The notes under the pieces: generated by a model
Databases searched by the model: none
What the model was told of the DNA's origin: nothing
What the model saw: the letters and a program-made list of their open reading frames with translations, nothing else
Program-made: the position numbers and the translations under genes
In this document: positions 1 through 6,818 of the stretch, one piece after another
How the letters are laid out: each line of letters starts with the position of its first letter
How positions within the stretch are numbered: the first letter of the stretch is position 1
Assembly: GCA_900769525.1 (NCBI GenBank)
Contig: CAAGGY010000002.1
Span: 1-7,461, forward strand
Length of the DNA: 7,461 nt
Direction: 5' to 3'
Origin: an uncultured Alistipes sp.
GTDB taxonomy: Bacteria > Bacteroidota > Bacteroidia > Bacteroidales > Rikenellaceae

Positions 1-31
1 ACTCTTTCCCTACACGACGCTCTTCCGATCT
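1..31 (+). other. Illumina TruSeq read-1 adapter remnant (non-genomic)
   Basis: These 31 bases match the 3' part of the standard Illumina TruSeq read-1 sequencing adapter, lacking only its first two bases, and end exactly in the GCTCTTCCGATCT core. Read in frame with the downstream gene (from base 2) they give LFPYTTLFRS, a peptide known as an adapter artefact in translated databases. They should be masked. The junction to genomic DNA is at 31/32, because the family-like protein sequence starts immediately after it. The sequence upstream of base 32 in the real genome is unknown. Confidence 0.98.
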
Positions 32-184
32 CAACGACTCAACCTCTCGGCACGTGCCTACGATAGAATTATCAAGGTTGCACGCACCATTGCCGATCTC
101 GATAAAAAGGGCGATATAGAGCCTTCACACATCTCTGAGGCTATCAGCTACCGCTCGCTTGATAGAGAGAGCTGGGGAGCCTAA
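32..184 (+). CDS. yifB: YifB/ComM-family Mg-chelatase-like AAA ATPase, C-terminal end (5' truncated)
   Basis: Only the last 50 codons are present, ending in TAA at 182-184. The translation runs from QRLNLSARAYDR to YRSLDRESWGA. The pattern LSARAYDRI..VARTIADL, a short gap, then I.P.HI.EAI.YRSLDR is the C-terminal Mg_chelatase_C helical region of the YifB/ComM family. The full protein is usually about 500 residues, with a Lon-like N-terminal domain and an AAA+ ATPase core that are missing here. In Haemophilus and Vibrio the homologue ComM is a branch-migration helicase that helps integrate transformed DNA; the role in Bacteroidota is not settled. The gene is cut by the contig edge, and the 10 codons before it are adapter-derived and must not be included. 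It is followed 58 bp later by a strong terminator and is convergent with mrp. Confidence 0.9.
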   Translation, partial: QRLNLSARAYDRIIKVARTIADLDKKGDIEPSHISEAISYRSLDRESWGA

Positions 185-242
185 AAGGTGGCAAATAAGG
201 GGCACTAGGGAGCTCTCGGATATAGGAGTTTTAAAAGTATAT

Positions 243-275
243 TAAGGACGCTACTCTCAAAGGGTAGTGTCCTTA
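243..275 (+). terminator. Rho-independent terminator after yifB
   Basis: AAGGACGCTACTC (244-256) pairs with GGGTAGTGTCCTT (262-274) across a 5-base loop. This gives 13 pairs including two G-U wobbles, and the T243-A275 pair extends it by one. It is followed by TTATTT on the plus strand, a short U-rich tail. The position, 58 bp after the yifB stop, fits the end of that transcript. A weaker outer pairing is also possible between GGCACTA (201-207) and TAGTGCC (285-291), which bracket the hairpin. Confidence 0.85.
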
Positions 276-628
276 TTATTTAAATAGTGCCACTACTCAA
301 TATTCTACCCCACCACCTCAAAGTTATAAACAACAATTTATTATTTTTTTAATTCTATATATTTATAATAAAAATTAAAGAGTAATAATAATAACTGTTG
401 ATTGTGTTAGTAAGTTTTTGAAGCGAGTGTTATCAACGTTTTAGTTTTATTTTGTTTATTACTTTTTTATTTTAAATGATTGATAATAAAAGAAATAAGA
501 ATAAGAATAAACAATTGTTAATAATGATATTAACATATAAACAATAAAAAGATATTAAACCATAGTGTCAATAAGTGCTGAAAATGGAGTTGAAAAGTTG
601 AGTGATAAAAAGCGAGATAAAAATTTGG
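276..628. other. A+T-rich convergent spacer without a supported gene
   Basis: This stretch lies between the terminator of yifB (+) and that of mrp (-). By hand count 361-540 contains 30 G/C in 180 bases (about 17%), far below the flanking genes. It holds a perfect inverted repeat (516-535), a short ATAAGA tandem run (495-510) and a repeated GATAAAAA (604-611 and 616-623). The longest open frame with an ATG that I noticed is 23 codons (476-547), K/N-rich and with no family resemblance. I see no RNA gene, promoter or coding signal I would defend. Confidence 0.6.
516..535. repeat. Perfect 8-bp inverted repeat, 4-base loop
   Basis: TGTTAATA (516-523) and TATTAACA (528-535) are exact reverse complements around ATGA. 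The stem is nearly all A-T and has no U-tract on either side, so it is not a convincing terminator. It could be a protein-binding palindrome or chance in very A+T-rich DNA. Confidence 0.4.
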
Positions 629-662
629 AAAAAAAGAGCGGCCGTATATACAACGACCGCTC
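629..662 (-). terminator. Rho-independent terminator after mrp
   Basis: Read on the minus strand, GAGCGGTCG (complement of 654-662) pairs with CGGCCGCTC (complement of 636-644) around a 9-base loop. That is 8 of 9 pairs, with one A-C mismatch. It is followed by seven T residues (complement of 629-635). The G+C-rich stem stands out in an A+T-rich spacer. It lies 55 bp downstream of the mrp stop and should end the sppA-mrp transcript. Confidence 0.85.
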
Positions 663-716
663 CTAATGATGCAAATTTATTTATTAAAAATTTACTCACA
701 CTTACTAACACCATTT

Positions 717-1772
717 TTAACACTCCGATGGTAGCTTATTAACAACCTTCTCAGCAATGGCCTGATAGTACTCCTCAACACGAGAGTCTACACCACCTGC
801 AGGGCTACCACTCTCACTACCCTCCATAATAGATTGGATAATTGGCACCTGACCTAAGAGGTCGATACCAGCAACCTCAGCATATCTCGCTGCTCCTCCA
901 TTACCAAATAGGTAGTAGCGGTTGTTAGGCAGCTCCTCAGGTGTAAACCAAGCCATATTCTCAACAATACCCAACACAGGAATATTAACCTGTGGATGGC
1001 GGAACATCTCAACACCACGCACAACATCGGCAACAGCCACCTGTTGTGGTGTAGAGACAATCACCGAACCCGAAATCTTGAGCTCGTTGATAATAGAGAG
1101 GTGAATATCGCCCGTTCCTGGAGGAAGGTCCACTAATAAGTAGTCGAGCTTACCCCAACGTGTCTGGTGAATAAGTTGGTGGAGAGCATTTGTAGCCATA
1201 CCACCACGCCACATAAGGGCGTCGGTAGGCTTGATAAAGAAGCCAATCGACATAATCTTAATACCCAACGACTGCGCTGGAATGATATAGTCGTTACCCT
1301 CCTCATCACGCTCTGCATCGGGAATATAACCCTCAACACCAAACATCTTATTCTGTGAAGGACCGTAGATGTCGGCATCTAAGATACCTACGTTGTAGCC
1401 ACGTTGACGAAGTGCCACCGCAAGATTTGCAGTCACTGTAGATTTACCAACACCACCCTTACCCGAGGCAATGGCGATGATGTTATTAATCTCAGTAGTT
1501 GTTGTCTGCTGCTCCTTACGGCGTGGTTTTGGTTTTGCCTCACGGATGATTACGAGTATATTACTCTCGGGATAGGCCTTAGCCATAAGCTCCTCAACCT
1601 GCTTCTTAACCTTCTGGGCAAATGGGTCACGTGCCTTCTGAAAACGCAGTGTGATAGCGATAGAACCATCTTCACCCAAGTCAGCACGGTCAACAAAGCC
1701 ACTATCGACAATATTGAGCTCTGTCTCAGGGTGTATGATTTGGCGCAGTAGCGCCTCAAGTTGTTCGTTCAT
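717..1772 (-). CDS. mrp: Mrp/NBP35-family P-loop ATPase (ApbC-like Fe-S carrier), CXXC-less variant
   Basis: This 351-residue protein is full length for bacterial Mrp. Residues 1-80 form a DUF59/MIP18-like domain, followed by a charged, Thr-rich linker (about 81-95) and the ParA/MinD-like ATPase domain. The deviant Walker A is GKGGVGKS (104-111), switch I is LDADIYGPS (131-139), and the Walker B-like motif is VDLPPGTGD (214-222). Family members are cytosolic and are thought to carry or insert Fe-S clusters using ATP. The usual C-terminal CXXC that holds a bridging cluster between two subunits is absent: after ENMAWF (271-276) the chain reads TPEELPNNRYYLFG. The only cysteine is the last residue, C351. 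From memory this arrangement is common in Bacteroidota Mrp, so it is probably lineage-typical, not damage. The start ATG lies 9 bp after the sppA stop, with no clear Shine-Dalgarno. It is the last gene of the operon. Confidence 0.93.
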   Translation of the reverse strand: MNEQLEALLRQIIHPETELNIVDSGFVDRADLGEDGSIAITLRFQKARDPFAQKVKKQVEELMAKAYPESNILVIIREAKPKPRRKEQQTTTTEINNIIAIASGKGGVGKSTVTANLAVALRQRGYNVGILDADIYGPSQNKMFGVEGYIPDAERDEEGNDYIIPAQSLGIKIMSIGFFIKPTDALMWRGGMATNALHQLIHQTRWGKLDYLLVDLPPGTGDIHLSIINELKISGSVIVSTPQQVAVADVVRGVEMFRHPQVNIPVLGIVENMAWFTPEELPNNRYYLFGNGGAARYAEVAGIDLLGQVPIIQSIMEGSESGSPAGGVDSRVEEYYQAIAEKVVNKLPSEC

Positions 1773-1781
1773 ATTATTATA

Positions 1782-3590
1782 TTAAAGATTTACCTCAATG
1801 TTTAGTGGTGTAATCATCTGAACACCATGGTTTGTGAAGATAAAGAGATTCTGCTCAATAATCTTATTAAGCTCCTCTCCATATATATTATAGTCGATGT
1901 TCAAATAGTTAGCAGTCATCATTGTAAGACTCTGCAACCATAGCTCAATTGGCGACAAAGGCAATTTAATCTCCATGAGCTGGTAGTCGTTGGTAATATC
2001 GGCAAGCTCAGCAGCCTTAGCTACTGCATCAAACAGACCACCATTAGCATCTACCAAGCCAATATTCACAGCATCTGTTCCGCTCCAAACACGACCCTCT
2101 GCAATGCTATATACCTTCTCGATATCTAAGTTACGACCCTCAGCAACGTGCGAAGTGAATGTCTTGTACACCTTATCAACACCCTCCATTATAACCTCTC
2201 TATTGCGCTCTGTGAGTGGCTCTGTAATGCTGAAACCACCAGCATTAGGTGATGTGCCTACTGAGTCGAAAGTTACACCGAGTTTGTTGCTAAGGAAGTC
2301 ACTAACATTAAATATTGTGCCAAATACACCGATTGAACCTGTAAGTGTAAGTCTATCAGAGAAGATGTAGTCGGCAGGTGCAGAGATATAGTAACCACCA
2401 CTTGCTGCGTAGTCACCCATTGATACCACTACAGGCTTGCTCTCCTTGAGTAGTACCACCTCACGCCAGATAACATCAGAGGCAAGGGCTGAACCACCTG
2501 GAGAGTTAACACGCAAAACTACAGCCTTGATATCCTTATCAAGACGTGCCTGACGAATCTGCTCAGCGAGGGTATTACCAAAGATATAACCATCACCTGT
2601 TGTGTTACCATCAACAATCTGACCCTCAGCATAGATGATACCTACCTTGTTTTTAGATGCCTCAAGCGACAAGCTTGGGTCAAACATTGCATTAGCGCTA
2701 CAGTATTCACCAAGTGAAATCTTGTTAAGCTCACCATCGCGGTTGCGCTTAACACCAAGCTCTTCAAGATAGTTATCAACCTGATCCTCATACTCGATAG
2801 CATCGATAAAACCATGCTGCTTAGCGCTCTCTGCATCATTAGCATCAACATTGTAAGCAATAGCCTTAACTCTCTCTGCATCAAGGTTACGGCTCTTAGC
2901 AACATCCTCTACAAGAGTTGTCCACATTGAGTTTGCAAGTACCTCCATCTGCAAGCGGTTAGCATCCGACATCTTTGTGAGGAAGTAAGGCTCACCAGCG
3001 CTCTTATACTTACACTCAGTTGGGCGAATAACATCAACCTTCACGTTGAGCTTGTCGATAAGGCCCTTAAAGAACATAGAGCTAAACTTGATACCACTCC
3101 AAGCGAATGAACCCTCAGGGTGGAGAGATACTTTGTTAGCTACAGATGCCAAATAGTACTCGCCCTGTGTGTAGTTATCATCGTAAGCAACTACAAACTT
3201 ACCAGAGAGCTTGAAGCGCTCCAAAGCGTTTCGCAACTCCTCAATAAGAGATATATCAATGTTACCTGCACCATTCTGGTAGATGTAAATACCCTCAATG
3301 TTGCTGTCTGTTGCTGCGTGCTCAATGGCTGAGAGTGCCTGCAACGATGTAAGTGAGCTGTTCATGCTAAGGCTTCCAGCATCAAACTGGCTCATTGGAG
3401 AGGTTACTGGTGAGTCAGCAATACTCTCATCGAGGTTGATGCACAACACAGATCTCTCCTTGACAAGCGTTGTAGGGGTGCTAAATAGCGATAAAAGCGA
3501 GAAACCGAAAATCAGGCTGAGTACAAATGTTATGCCCCAGCCAACGATTAATGCTGCCAAGGCAGCGAAAAAGGTTTTCCAGAAATTCAT
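1782..3590 (-). CDS. sppA: Signal peptide peptidase SppA, 67K type (peptidase S49)
   Basis: At 602 residues this is the long, two-domain form of SppA. Residues 5-36 are a hydrophobic N-terminal anchor, and the rest should lie outside the cytoplasmic membrane. Two tandem S49 domains follow. The catalytic lysine is in the first, K196 in the motif YKSAGEP, matching E. coli K209 in YKSA. The nucleophile serine is in the second, S397 in AASGGYYIS, matching E. coli S409. Other conserved pieces are RVNSPGGSALASD (360-372) and LTGSIGVFG (416-424). The family cleaves leftover signal peptides and other membrane-embedded peptides. Both catalytic residues are present, so the enzyme should be active. It is the first gene of an sppA-mrp operon and is divergent from nrnA. 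The start is the ATG at 3588-3590, 39 bases inside a good -7 element. Confidence 0.95.
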   Translation of the reverse strand: MNFWKTFFAALAALIVGWGITFVLSLIFGFSLLSLFSTPTTLVKERSVLCINLDESIADSPVTSPMSQFDAGSLSMNSSLTSLQALSAIEHAATDSNIEGIYIYQNGAGNIDISLIEELRNALERFKLSGKFVVAYDDNYTQGEYYLASVANKVSLHPEGSFAWSGIKFSSMFFKGLIDKLNVKVDVIRPTECKYKSAGEPYFLTKMSDANRLQMEVLANSMWTTLVEDVAKSRNLDAERVKAIAYNVDANDAESAKQHGFIDAIEYEDQVDNYLEELGVKRNRDGELNKISLGEYCSANAMFDPSLSLEASKNKVGIIYAEGQIVDGNTTGDGYIFGNTLAEQIRQARLDKDIKAVVLRVNSPGGSALASDVIWREVVLLKESKPVVVSMGDYAASGGYYISAPADYIFSDRLTLTGSIGVFGTIFNVSDFLSNKLGVTFDSVGTSPNAGGFSITEPLTERNREVIMEGVDKVYKTFTSHVAEGRNLDIEKVYSIAEGRVWSGTDAVNIGLVDANGGLFDAVAKAAELADITNDYQLMEIKLPLSPIELWLQSLTMMTANYLNIDYNIYGEELNKIIEQNLFIFTNHGVQMITPLNIEVNL

Positions 3591-3628
3591 AATCTATAGA
3601 TTTAAATTGTTTAATGTATATACTACTG

Positions 3629-3660
3629 CAAAGATACGAAAAAGTTGTATGTTTAGCAAT
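3629..3660 (-). promoter_or_regulatory. Bacteroidota-type promoter of sppA-mrp
   Basis: The minus strand reads TATCTTTG at 3636-3629, an exact match to the Bacteroidota -7 consensus TAnnTTTG. ATTG lies at 3660-3657, a 3/4 match to the -33 TTTG, with a 20-bp spacer (19-21 is typical). Transcription should begin around 3622, giving a leader of roughly 30 nt before the sppA ATG. The call rests on pattern match and position only. Confidence 0.65.
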
Positions 3661-3689
3661 ATTTCTAAGTAATAATGACTTGGCTGTTT

Positions 3690-3715
3690 GGTTGAATTAT
3701 ATGGTTTGATTATAT
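3690..3715. repeat. Tandem 13-bp direct repeat in the divergent promoter region
   Basis: GGTTGAATTATAT (3690-3702) is followed directly by GGTTTGATTATAT (3703-3715), identical at 11 of 13 positions. The pair sits between the sppA promoter and the nrnA promoter, ending 15 bp before the putative nrnA -33 element. It could bind a regulator of either gene, or be chance in A+T-rich DNA. Confidence 0.35.
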
Positions 3716-3730
3716 AAAAAGTTAGTAATA

Positions 3731-3762
3731 TTAGGAAATTATACCTATTTTTATTATATTTG
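3731..3762 (+). promoter_or_regulatory. Bacteroidota-type promoter of the nrnA gene
   Basis: TATATTTG at 3755-3762 is an exact TAnnTTTG -7 element. TTAG at 3731-3734 is a 3/4 match to the -33 element with a 20-bp spacer. The start of transcription would be near 3768, leaving a very short leader of about 13 nt before the ATG at 3782, with no Shine-Dalgarno. Confidence 0.6.
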
Positions 3763-3781
3763 CATACTTAATATATGACTT

Positions 3782-4807
3782 ATGCAGTTATCAGTATCTA
3801 AGATAGAGGCACTCAAAGAACTTCTTGCTACGCCTCAGTCGATAGTTATTCTTTCGCACACAAATCCCGATGGCGATGCTGTTGGCTCGTCGTTGGCCTG
3901 GGCAGAGATATTGCGAAAGCAGGGACATCAAGTCACTTGTATTCTTCCTAATAGATATCCATACTACCTCGATTTTATGCCCGATATTTCGAGTGTTGTG
4001 ATATTCAAGAACGACGATAAGGGTGCTGCAAAAGAGGCACTTAAGCGTGCAGACATTATCTTTTGTCTCGATTTTCACCTCCTCTCGCGCCTTGAGCAAT
4101 TGGGCGAGATTATCGACGAAAACCAGCATGCCAAGCGTGTCCTCATTGATCATCACCTCGACCCTTCGGAGGATTTCGACCTTATGATATCTTATAGTGA
4201 GGCATCGAGCACTTGCTATCTCGTGGCTCTACTCATCGAGCAGATGTTTGGTATTGACCAGATATCGCGCTCTATGGCCGAGAATCTCTTTGTTGGTATG
4301 ATGACCGACACTGGCAACTTCGCCTTCTCGTCGGTTACTCCCGATGTCTTCCGCATGGTATCACACCTCGCCGCAACAGGTATTTCGATTCCAGATATCC
4401 ACATCAACGTCTATAACTCCTTCACTGAGGGACGTGCCCGTCTGTTTGGATATGTCATCAACCGCAAGATGAAGATCTTCCACAACGGTACCGTAGCGCA
4501 TATGTCAATTACAGAGGATGAGATGCGTAGATTCTGGTTCCAACAGGGTGACTCTGAGGGTTTTGTCAACTATCCACTCACAATCAAGAAGATGAAGATG
4601 TCGGCGATGTTCACAGAGCATAGCGACTTTATCCGTGTGTCGTTACGCTCGCGAGGTGATATTGATGTCAACCTCTTTGCTCAGCGTTACTTCAACGGTG
4701 GAGGTCATAAGAATGCTGCTGGTGGTAAGTCGTTTATATCTATGGAGGATACTCTCAAGCACTACGAGAAGTGCATTAAGGAGTATGCTGCCGAAGGTCG
4801 TCTATAA
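3782..4807 (+). CDS. nrnA: DHH/DHHA1 phosphoesterase, NrnA-type nanoRNase / pAp phosphatase
   Basis: This 341-residue protein is the usual length for NrnA-like enzymes (about 310-345). The DHH domain shows HTNPDGDAVGSS (26-37), with metal ligands H26, D30 and D32. It continues with CLDFH (95-99, D97), the name-giving DHH (D123-H124-H125) and TDTG (175-178, D176). The C-terminal DHHA1 domain carries the glycine-rich substrate loop FNGGGHKNAAGG (304-315). Characterised members are cytosolic Mn-dependent enzymes that degrade 2-5-mers of RNA, and some also dephosphorylate pAp or hydrolyse pApA/pGpG. All catalytic residues are present. The exact substrate here cannot be told from sequence. An earlier ATG at 3775 is out of frame and closes quickly, so 3782 is kept. 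The next gene follows after 63 bp on the same strand without an obvious promoter. Confidence 0.88.
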   Translation: MQLSVSKIEALKELLATPQSIVILSHTNPDGDAVGSSLAWAEILRKQGHQVTCILPNRYPYYLDFMPDISSVVIFKNDDKGAAKEALKRADIIFCLDFHLLSRLEQLGEIIDENQHAKRVLIDHHLDPSEDFDLMISYSEASSTCYLVALLIEQMFGIDQISRSMAENLFVGMMTDTGNFAFSSVTPDVFRMVSHLAATGISIPDIHINVYNSFTEGRARLFGYVINRKMKIFHNGTVAHMSITEDEMRRFWFQQGDSEGFVNYPLTIKKMKMSAMFTEHSDFIRVSLRSRGDIDVNLFAQRYFNGGGHKNAAGGKSFISMEDTLKHYEKCIKEYAAEGRL

Positions 4808-4813
4808 GAAAGA

Positions 4814-4838
4814 GGACTATTGAAAAATGGAGTAGTCT
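4814..4838 (+). other. Hairpin without U-tract between nrnA and the ABC exporter gene
   Basis: GACTATT (4815-4821) pairs with AGTAGTC (4831-4837), seven pairs with one wobble, around a 9-base loop; a G-U pair at 4814/4838 can be added. The 3' side is TATAAACTC, not a U-run, so it is unlikely to stop transcription fully. The 3' arm overlaps a second possible pairing, GGAGT (4829-4833) with ACTCC (4848-4852), so the two are mutually exclusive. It may shape relative expression or RNA decay, or be incidental. Confidence 0.35.
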
Positions 4839-4870
4839 ATAAACTCGACTCCAAACAAAAATATTAAGTT

Positions 4871-6709
4871 ATGTTTAAAACCTATCTACGACTGCTAAAC
4901 TTTGCAAAGCCACTCAGTCGTTATACAGTACCATACTTCTTCTTCGCAGCCTTTCATGCGGTGTTCAACACCTTTAACTATGCGATGATTATCCCTATCC
5001 TCAATGCGATGTTTTCGTCTGAGGGAGGTTTTGGTTTTCAACCACTATACGAGTTTCCAGCCATTGAGGTTAGTGAGGCGGGATTTACAGCTATTTTGAG
5101 CTACTTCTACACAATGGTCTTTGGTGCTGAGTTTAGCACCATGCGCTTCTTGGCCTTGCTCGGCATTGTGACCATTATGATGAACCTCCTAAGCAATGCC
5201 TTCAGATATGCCGCGGCAATGACCGTTGAGACATTGCGTGTGAACACCATCCAGCGTATGCGTAACGAGATGTTCTCGCACGTTGTCAACCTCAATGTTG
5301 GCTTCTTTAGCAATCAGCGTAAGGGCGATATTATGTCACGTATCACTCAGGATGTTATGGTTGTGCAGTTCTGTATTACCAATACGTTGCAGGTTGCCTT
5401 CCGTGACCCATTCTTGATTGTGGGTTATCTGGTGCTTATGATTGGTATCTCTTGGCAGCTTAGCCTCTTTGCTGTAGTCTTCCTTCCCGTTGTAGGCCTT
5501 GTTATTGGCCGTGTTGTCAAGCGCCTTCGCCATCCAGCGATGAAGAGCCAGGAGCGTATGGGCGAGCTTGTATCGGTGCTCGATGAGTCACTCTCAGGAA
5601 TGAAGATTGTCAAGGGCTACAACGCCGCAGGATTCCTTGCCGAGAAGTTTAGAGAGATCAACCATAACCTCTCAAATCTGCTTATATCTATGGCTCGCCG
5701 CCAGCAGCTTGCGTCGCCAATGAGCGAATTTATGGGTATCACAGCCGTTGCTGTAATCCTCGTATTTGGCGGTATGCTCGTGGGTGAGGGCCTTGTTGGT
5801 GGTGCTGGCTTTATCGCCTTTATTGCCGCCTTCTCGCAGATTACACGTCCACTACGCTCGTTTATCGACCAGTTTGCAAATATCAACCAGGGTGTTGCTG
5901 CTGGTGAGCGTATCTTCGACCTGCTTGATAGCGAGGGCGAGGTTAAGGATAGTCCTGATGCTAAGGAGTTTGAGGGTTTGAAAGAGTCTATCGAGTTGCG
6001 TGACGTACACTTTAGCTATGATGGCACACGTGACGTTATTGACGGCATCACGCTTAAAATCAATAAGGGCGAAACTATCGCTTTAGTGGGTGCTTCGGGT
6101 GGAGGTAAGTCGACACTTAGCGAGCTTGTTCCTCGCTTCTACGATGTCAGCTGTGGTGAGGTGCTCTTCGATGGTGTAAATGTTAAGGATTATAAGCAGG
6201 AGTCGTTGCGTGGCAAGATGAGTATCGTGGCGCAGGAGACAGTGCTCTTTAACGACTCTATTGAGGGCAACATCCTTATGGGTCGTCCTACGGCTACACA
6301 CGATGAGGTTGTTGAGGCCTCTAAGGTGGCTAATGCCCATAACTTTATCGTTGAGAGCCCTGAGGGATACGACACAAATATTGGTGACCGTGGATCGAAG
6401 CTCTCTGGAGGTCAGCGTCAGCGTATCAGCATTGCCCGTGCGGTGCTCAAGAACCCAGAAATTCTCATCCTCGATGAGGCTACCTCAGCCCTCGATACAG
6501 AGAGCGAGAAGCTGGTTCAGGATGCACTCACTAACCTTCTCAAGGGTCGTACCTCAATCGTTATTGCTCATCGTCTCAGCACAATCTATAATGCCGATAA
6601 AATCTATGTTATAGACAAGGGTAAGGTTGTTGAGGAGGGCACCCATGCCGAACTCTTAGCTAAGGAGGGTGTATATGCACACCTAATTGCGATGCAGAGT
6701 TTTAGTTAG
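4871..6709 (+). CDS. MsbA-like ABC exporter, fused permease and ATPase half-transporter
   Basis: This 612-residue half-transporter is expected to work as a homodimer in the inner membrane. The first 340 or so residues form the six-helix type I exporter domain. Hydrophobic stretches lie near 19-48, 92-117, 173-192, 195-215, 288-305 and 308-325, and the loop between helices 1 and 2 (about 49-90) is fairly long. The ATPase domain (about 373-610) is complete: A-loop Y383, Walker A GASGGGKST (407-415), Q-loop Q455, signature LSGGQ (511-515), Walker B ILILDE with catalytic E536, SALD (539-542) and switch H567. The nearest functional family is MsbA/lipid or multidrug exporters (TIGR02203-like). In Bacteroidota such proteins are often annotated as the lipid A flippase, but there are usually several paralogues and nothing here proves lipid A as substrate. 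There is no -7 element in the 63 bp upstream, so it is probably co-transcribed with nrnA. Confidence 0.92.
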   Translation: MFKTYLRLLNFAKPLSRYTVPYFFFAAFHAVFNTFNYAMIIPILNAMFSSEGGFGFQPLYEFPAIEVSEAGFTAILSYFYTMVFGAEFSTMRFLALLGIVTIMMNLLSNAFRYAAAMTVETLRVNTIQRMRNEMFSHVVNLNVGFFSNQRKGDIMSRITQDVMVVQFCITNTLQVAFRDPFLIVGYLVLMIGISWQLSLFAVVFLPVVGLVIGRVVKRLRHPAMKSQERMGELVSVLDESLSGMKIVKGYNAAGFLAEKFREINHNLSNLLISMARRQQLASPMSEFMGITAVAVILVFGGMLVGEGLVGGAGFIAFIAAFSQITRPLRSFIDQFANINQGVAAGERIFDLLDSEGEVKDSPDAKEFEGLKESIELRDVHFSYDGTRDVIDGITLKINKGETIALVGASGGGKSTLSELVPRFYDVSCGEVLFDGVNVKDYKQESLRGKMSIVAQETVLFNDSIEGNILMGRPTATHDEVVEASKVANAHNFIVESPEGYDTNIGDRGSKLSGGQRQRISIARAVLKNPEILILDEATSALDTESEKLVQDALTNLLKGRTSIVIAHRLSTIYNADKIYVIDKGKVVEEGTHAELLAKEGVYAHLIAMQSFS

Positions 6710-6730
6710 CATATAGAGCGTCAAAGATAG

Positions 6731-6758
6731 ACTATTGAGGTTTTGGTTAATAGTTTTT
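6731..6758 (+). terminator. Rho-independent terminator after the ABC exporter gene
   Basis: ACTATTGA (6731-6738) pairs with TTAATAGT (6747-6754), eight pairs with one G-U, around an 8-base loop, and is followed by a T run to 6758. The stem is A+T rich and so not very stable, but the position 22 bp after the stop fits. A second, all-A/T hairpin, AATAATT (6788-6794) with AATTATT (6799-6805) and TTT behind it, could act as a backup. Confidence 0.6.
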
Positions 6759-6810
6759 ATTAAGCACTATTATTTTTAATATTTTTTAATAATTCCTCAA
6801 TTATTTTTCT

Positions 6811-6818
6811 TATCTTTG
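6811..6818 (+). promoter_or_regulatory. -7 promoter element of fba
   Basis: TATCTTTG is an exact match to the Bacteroidota -7 consensus TAnnTTTG and is the same octamer as in the sppA promoter. At the expected 19-21 bp upstream (about 6786-6791) the sequence is TTAATA, so the -33 element is poor or absent. Transcription would start near 6824, giving a leader of about 58 nt. Confidence 0.6.

Noticed and set aside
285..295. Mini-palindrome TAGTGCCACTA after the yifB terminator
   Set aside because: The loop is a single base, too tight to form as a hairpin. There is no other support for an operator here.
427..440. TTATCAACG-like DnaA-box resemblance in an A+T-rich region, suggesting an origin
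   Set aside because: It is a single imperfect match with no cluster, and no origin-associated genes are present.
476..547. 23-codon ORF in the A+T-rich spacer, starting ATG ATT GAT
   Set aside because: It is composed almost only of Lys, Asn, Ile, Leu and Gln codons, as expected by chance from A+T-rich repeats. It has no ribosome site, no promoter and no recognisable protein.
672..679. Minus-strand TAAATTTG, a match to the TAnnTTTG promoter element, just downstream of mrp
   Set aside because: It has no -33 partner at 19-21 bp, and any transcript would run straight into the terminator at 636-662. Such octamers are expected by chance in this composition.
922..1751. Several open frames of 60-115 codons antisense to mrp
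   Set aside because: They are shadow frames of a well-supported conserved gene, with compositions unlike real proteins and no own initiation signals.
3782..6709. Possibility that nrnA plus the ABC exporter form a defence or signalling module
   Set aside because: Both are complete, typical housekeeping family members with no extra domains. There are no effector, sensor or mobile-element signs around them.
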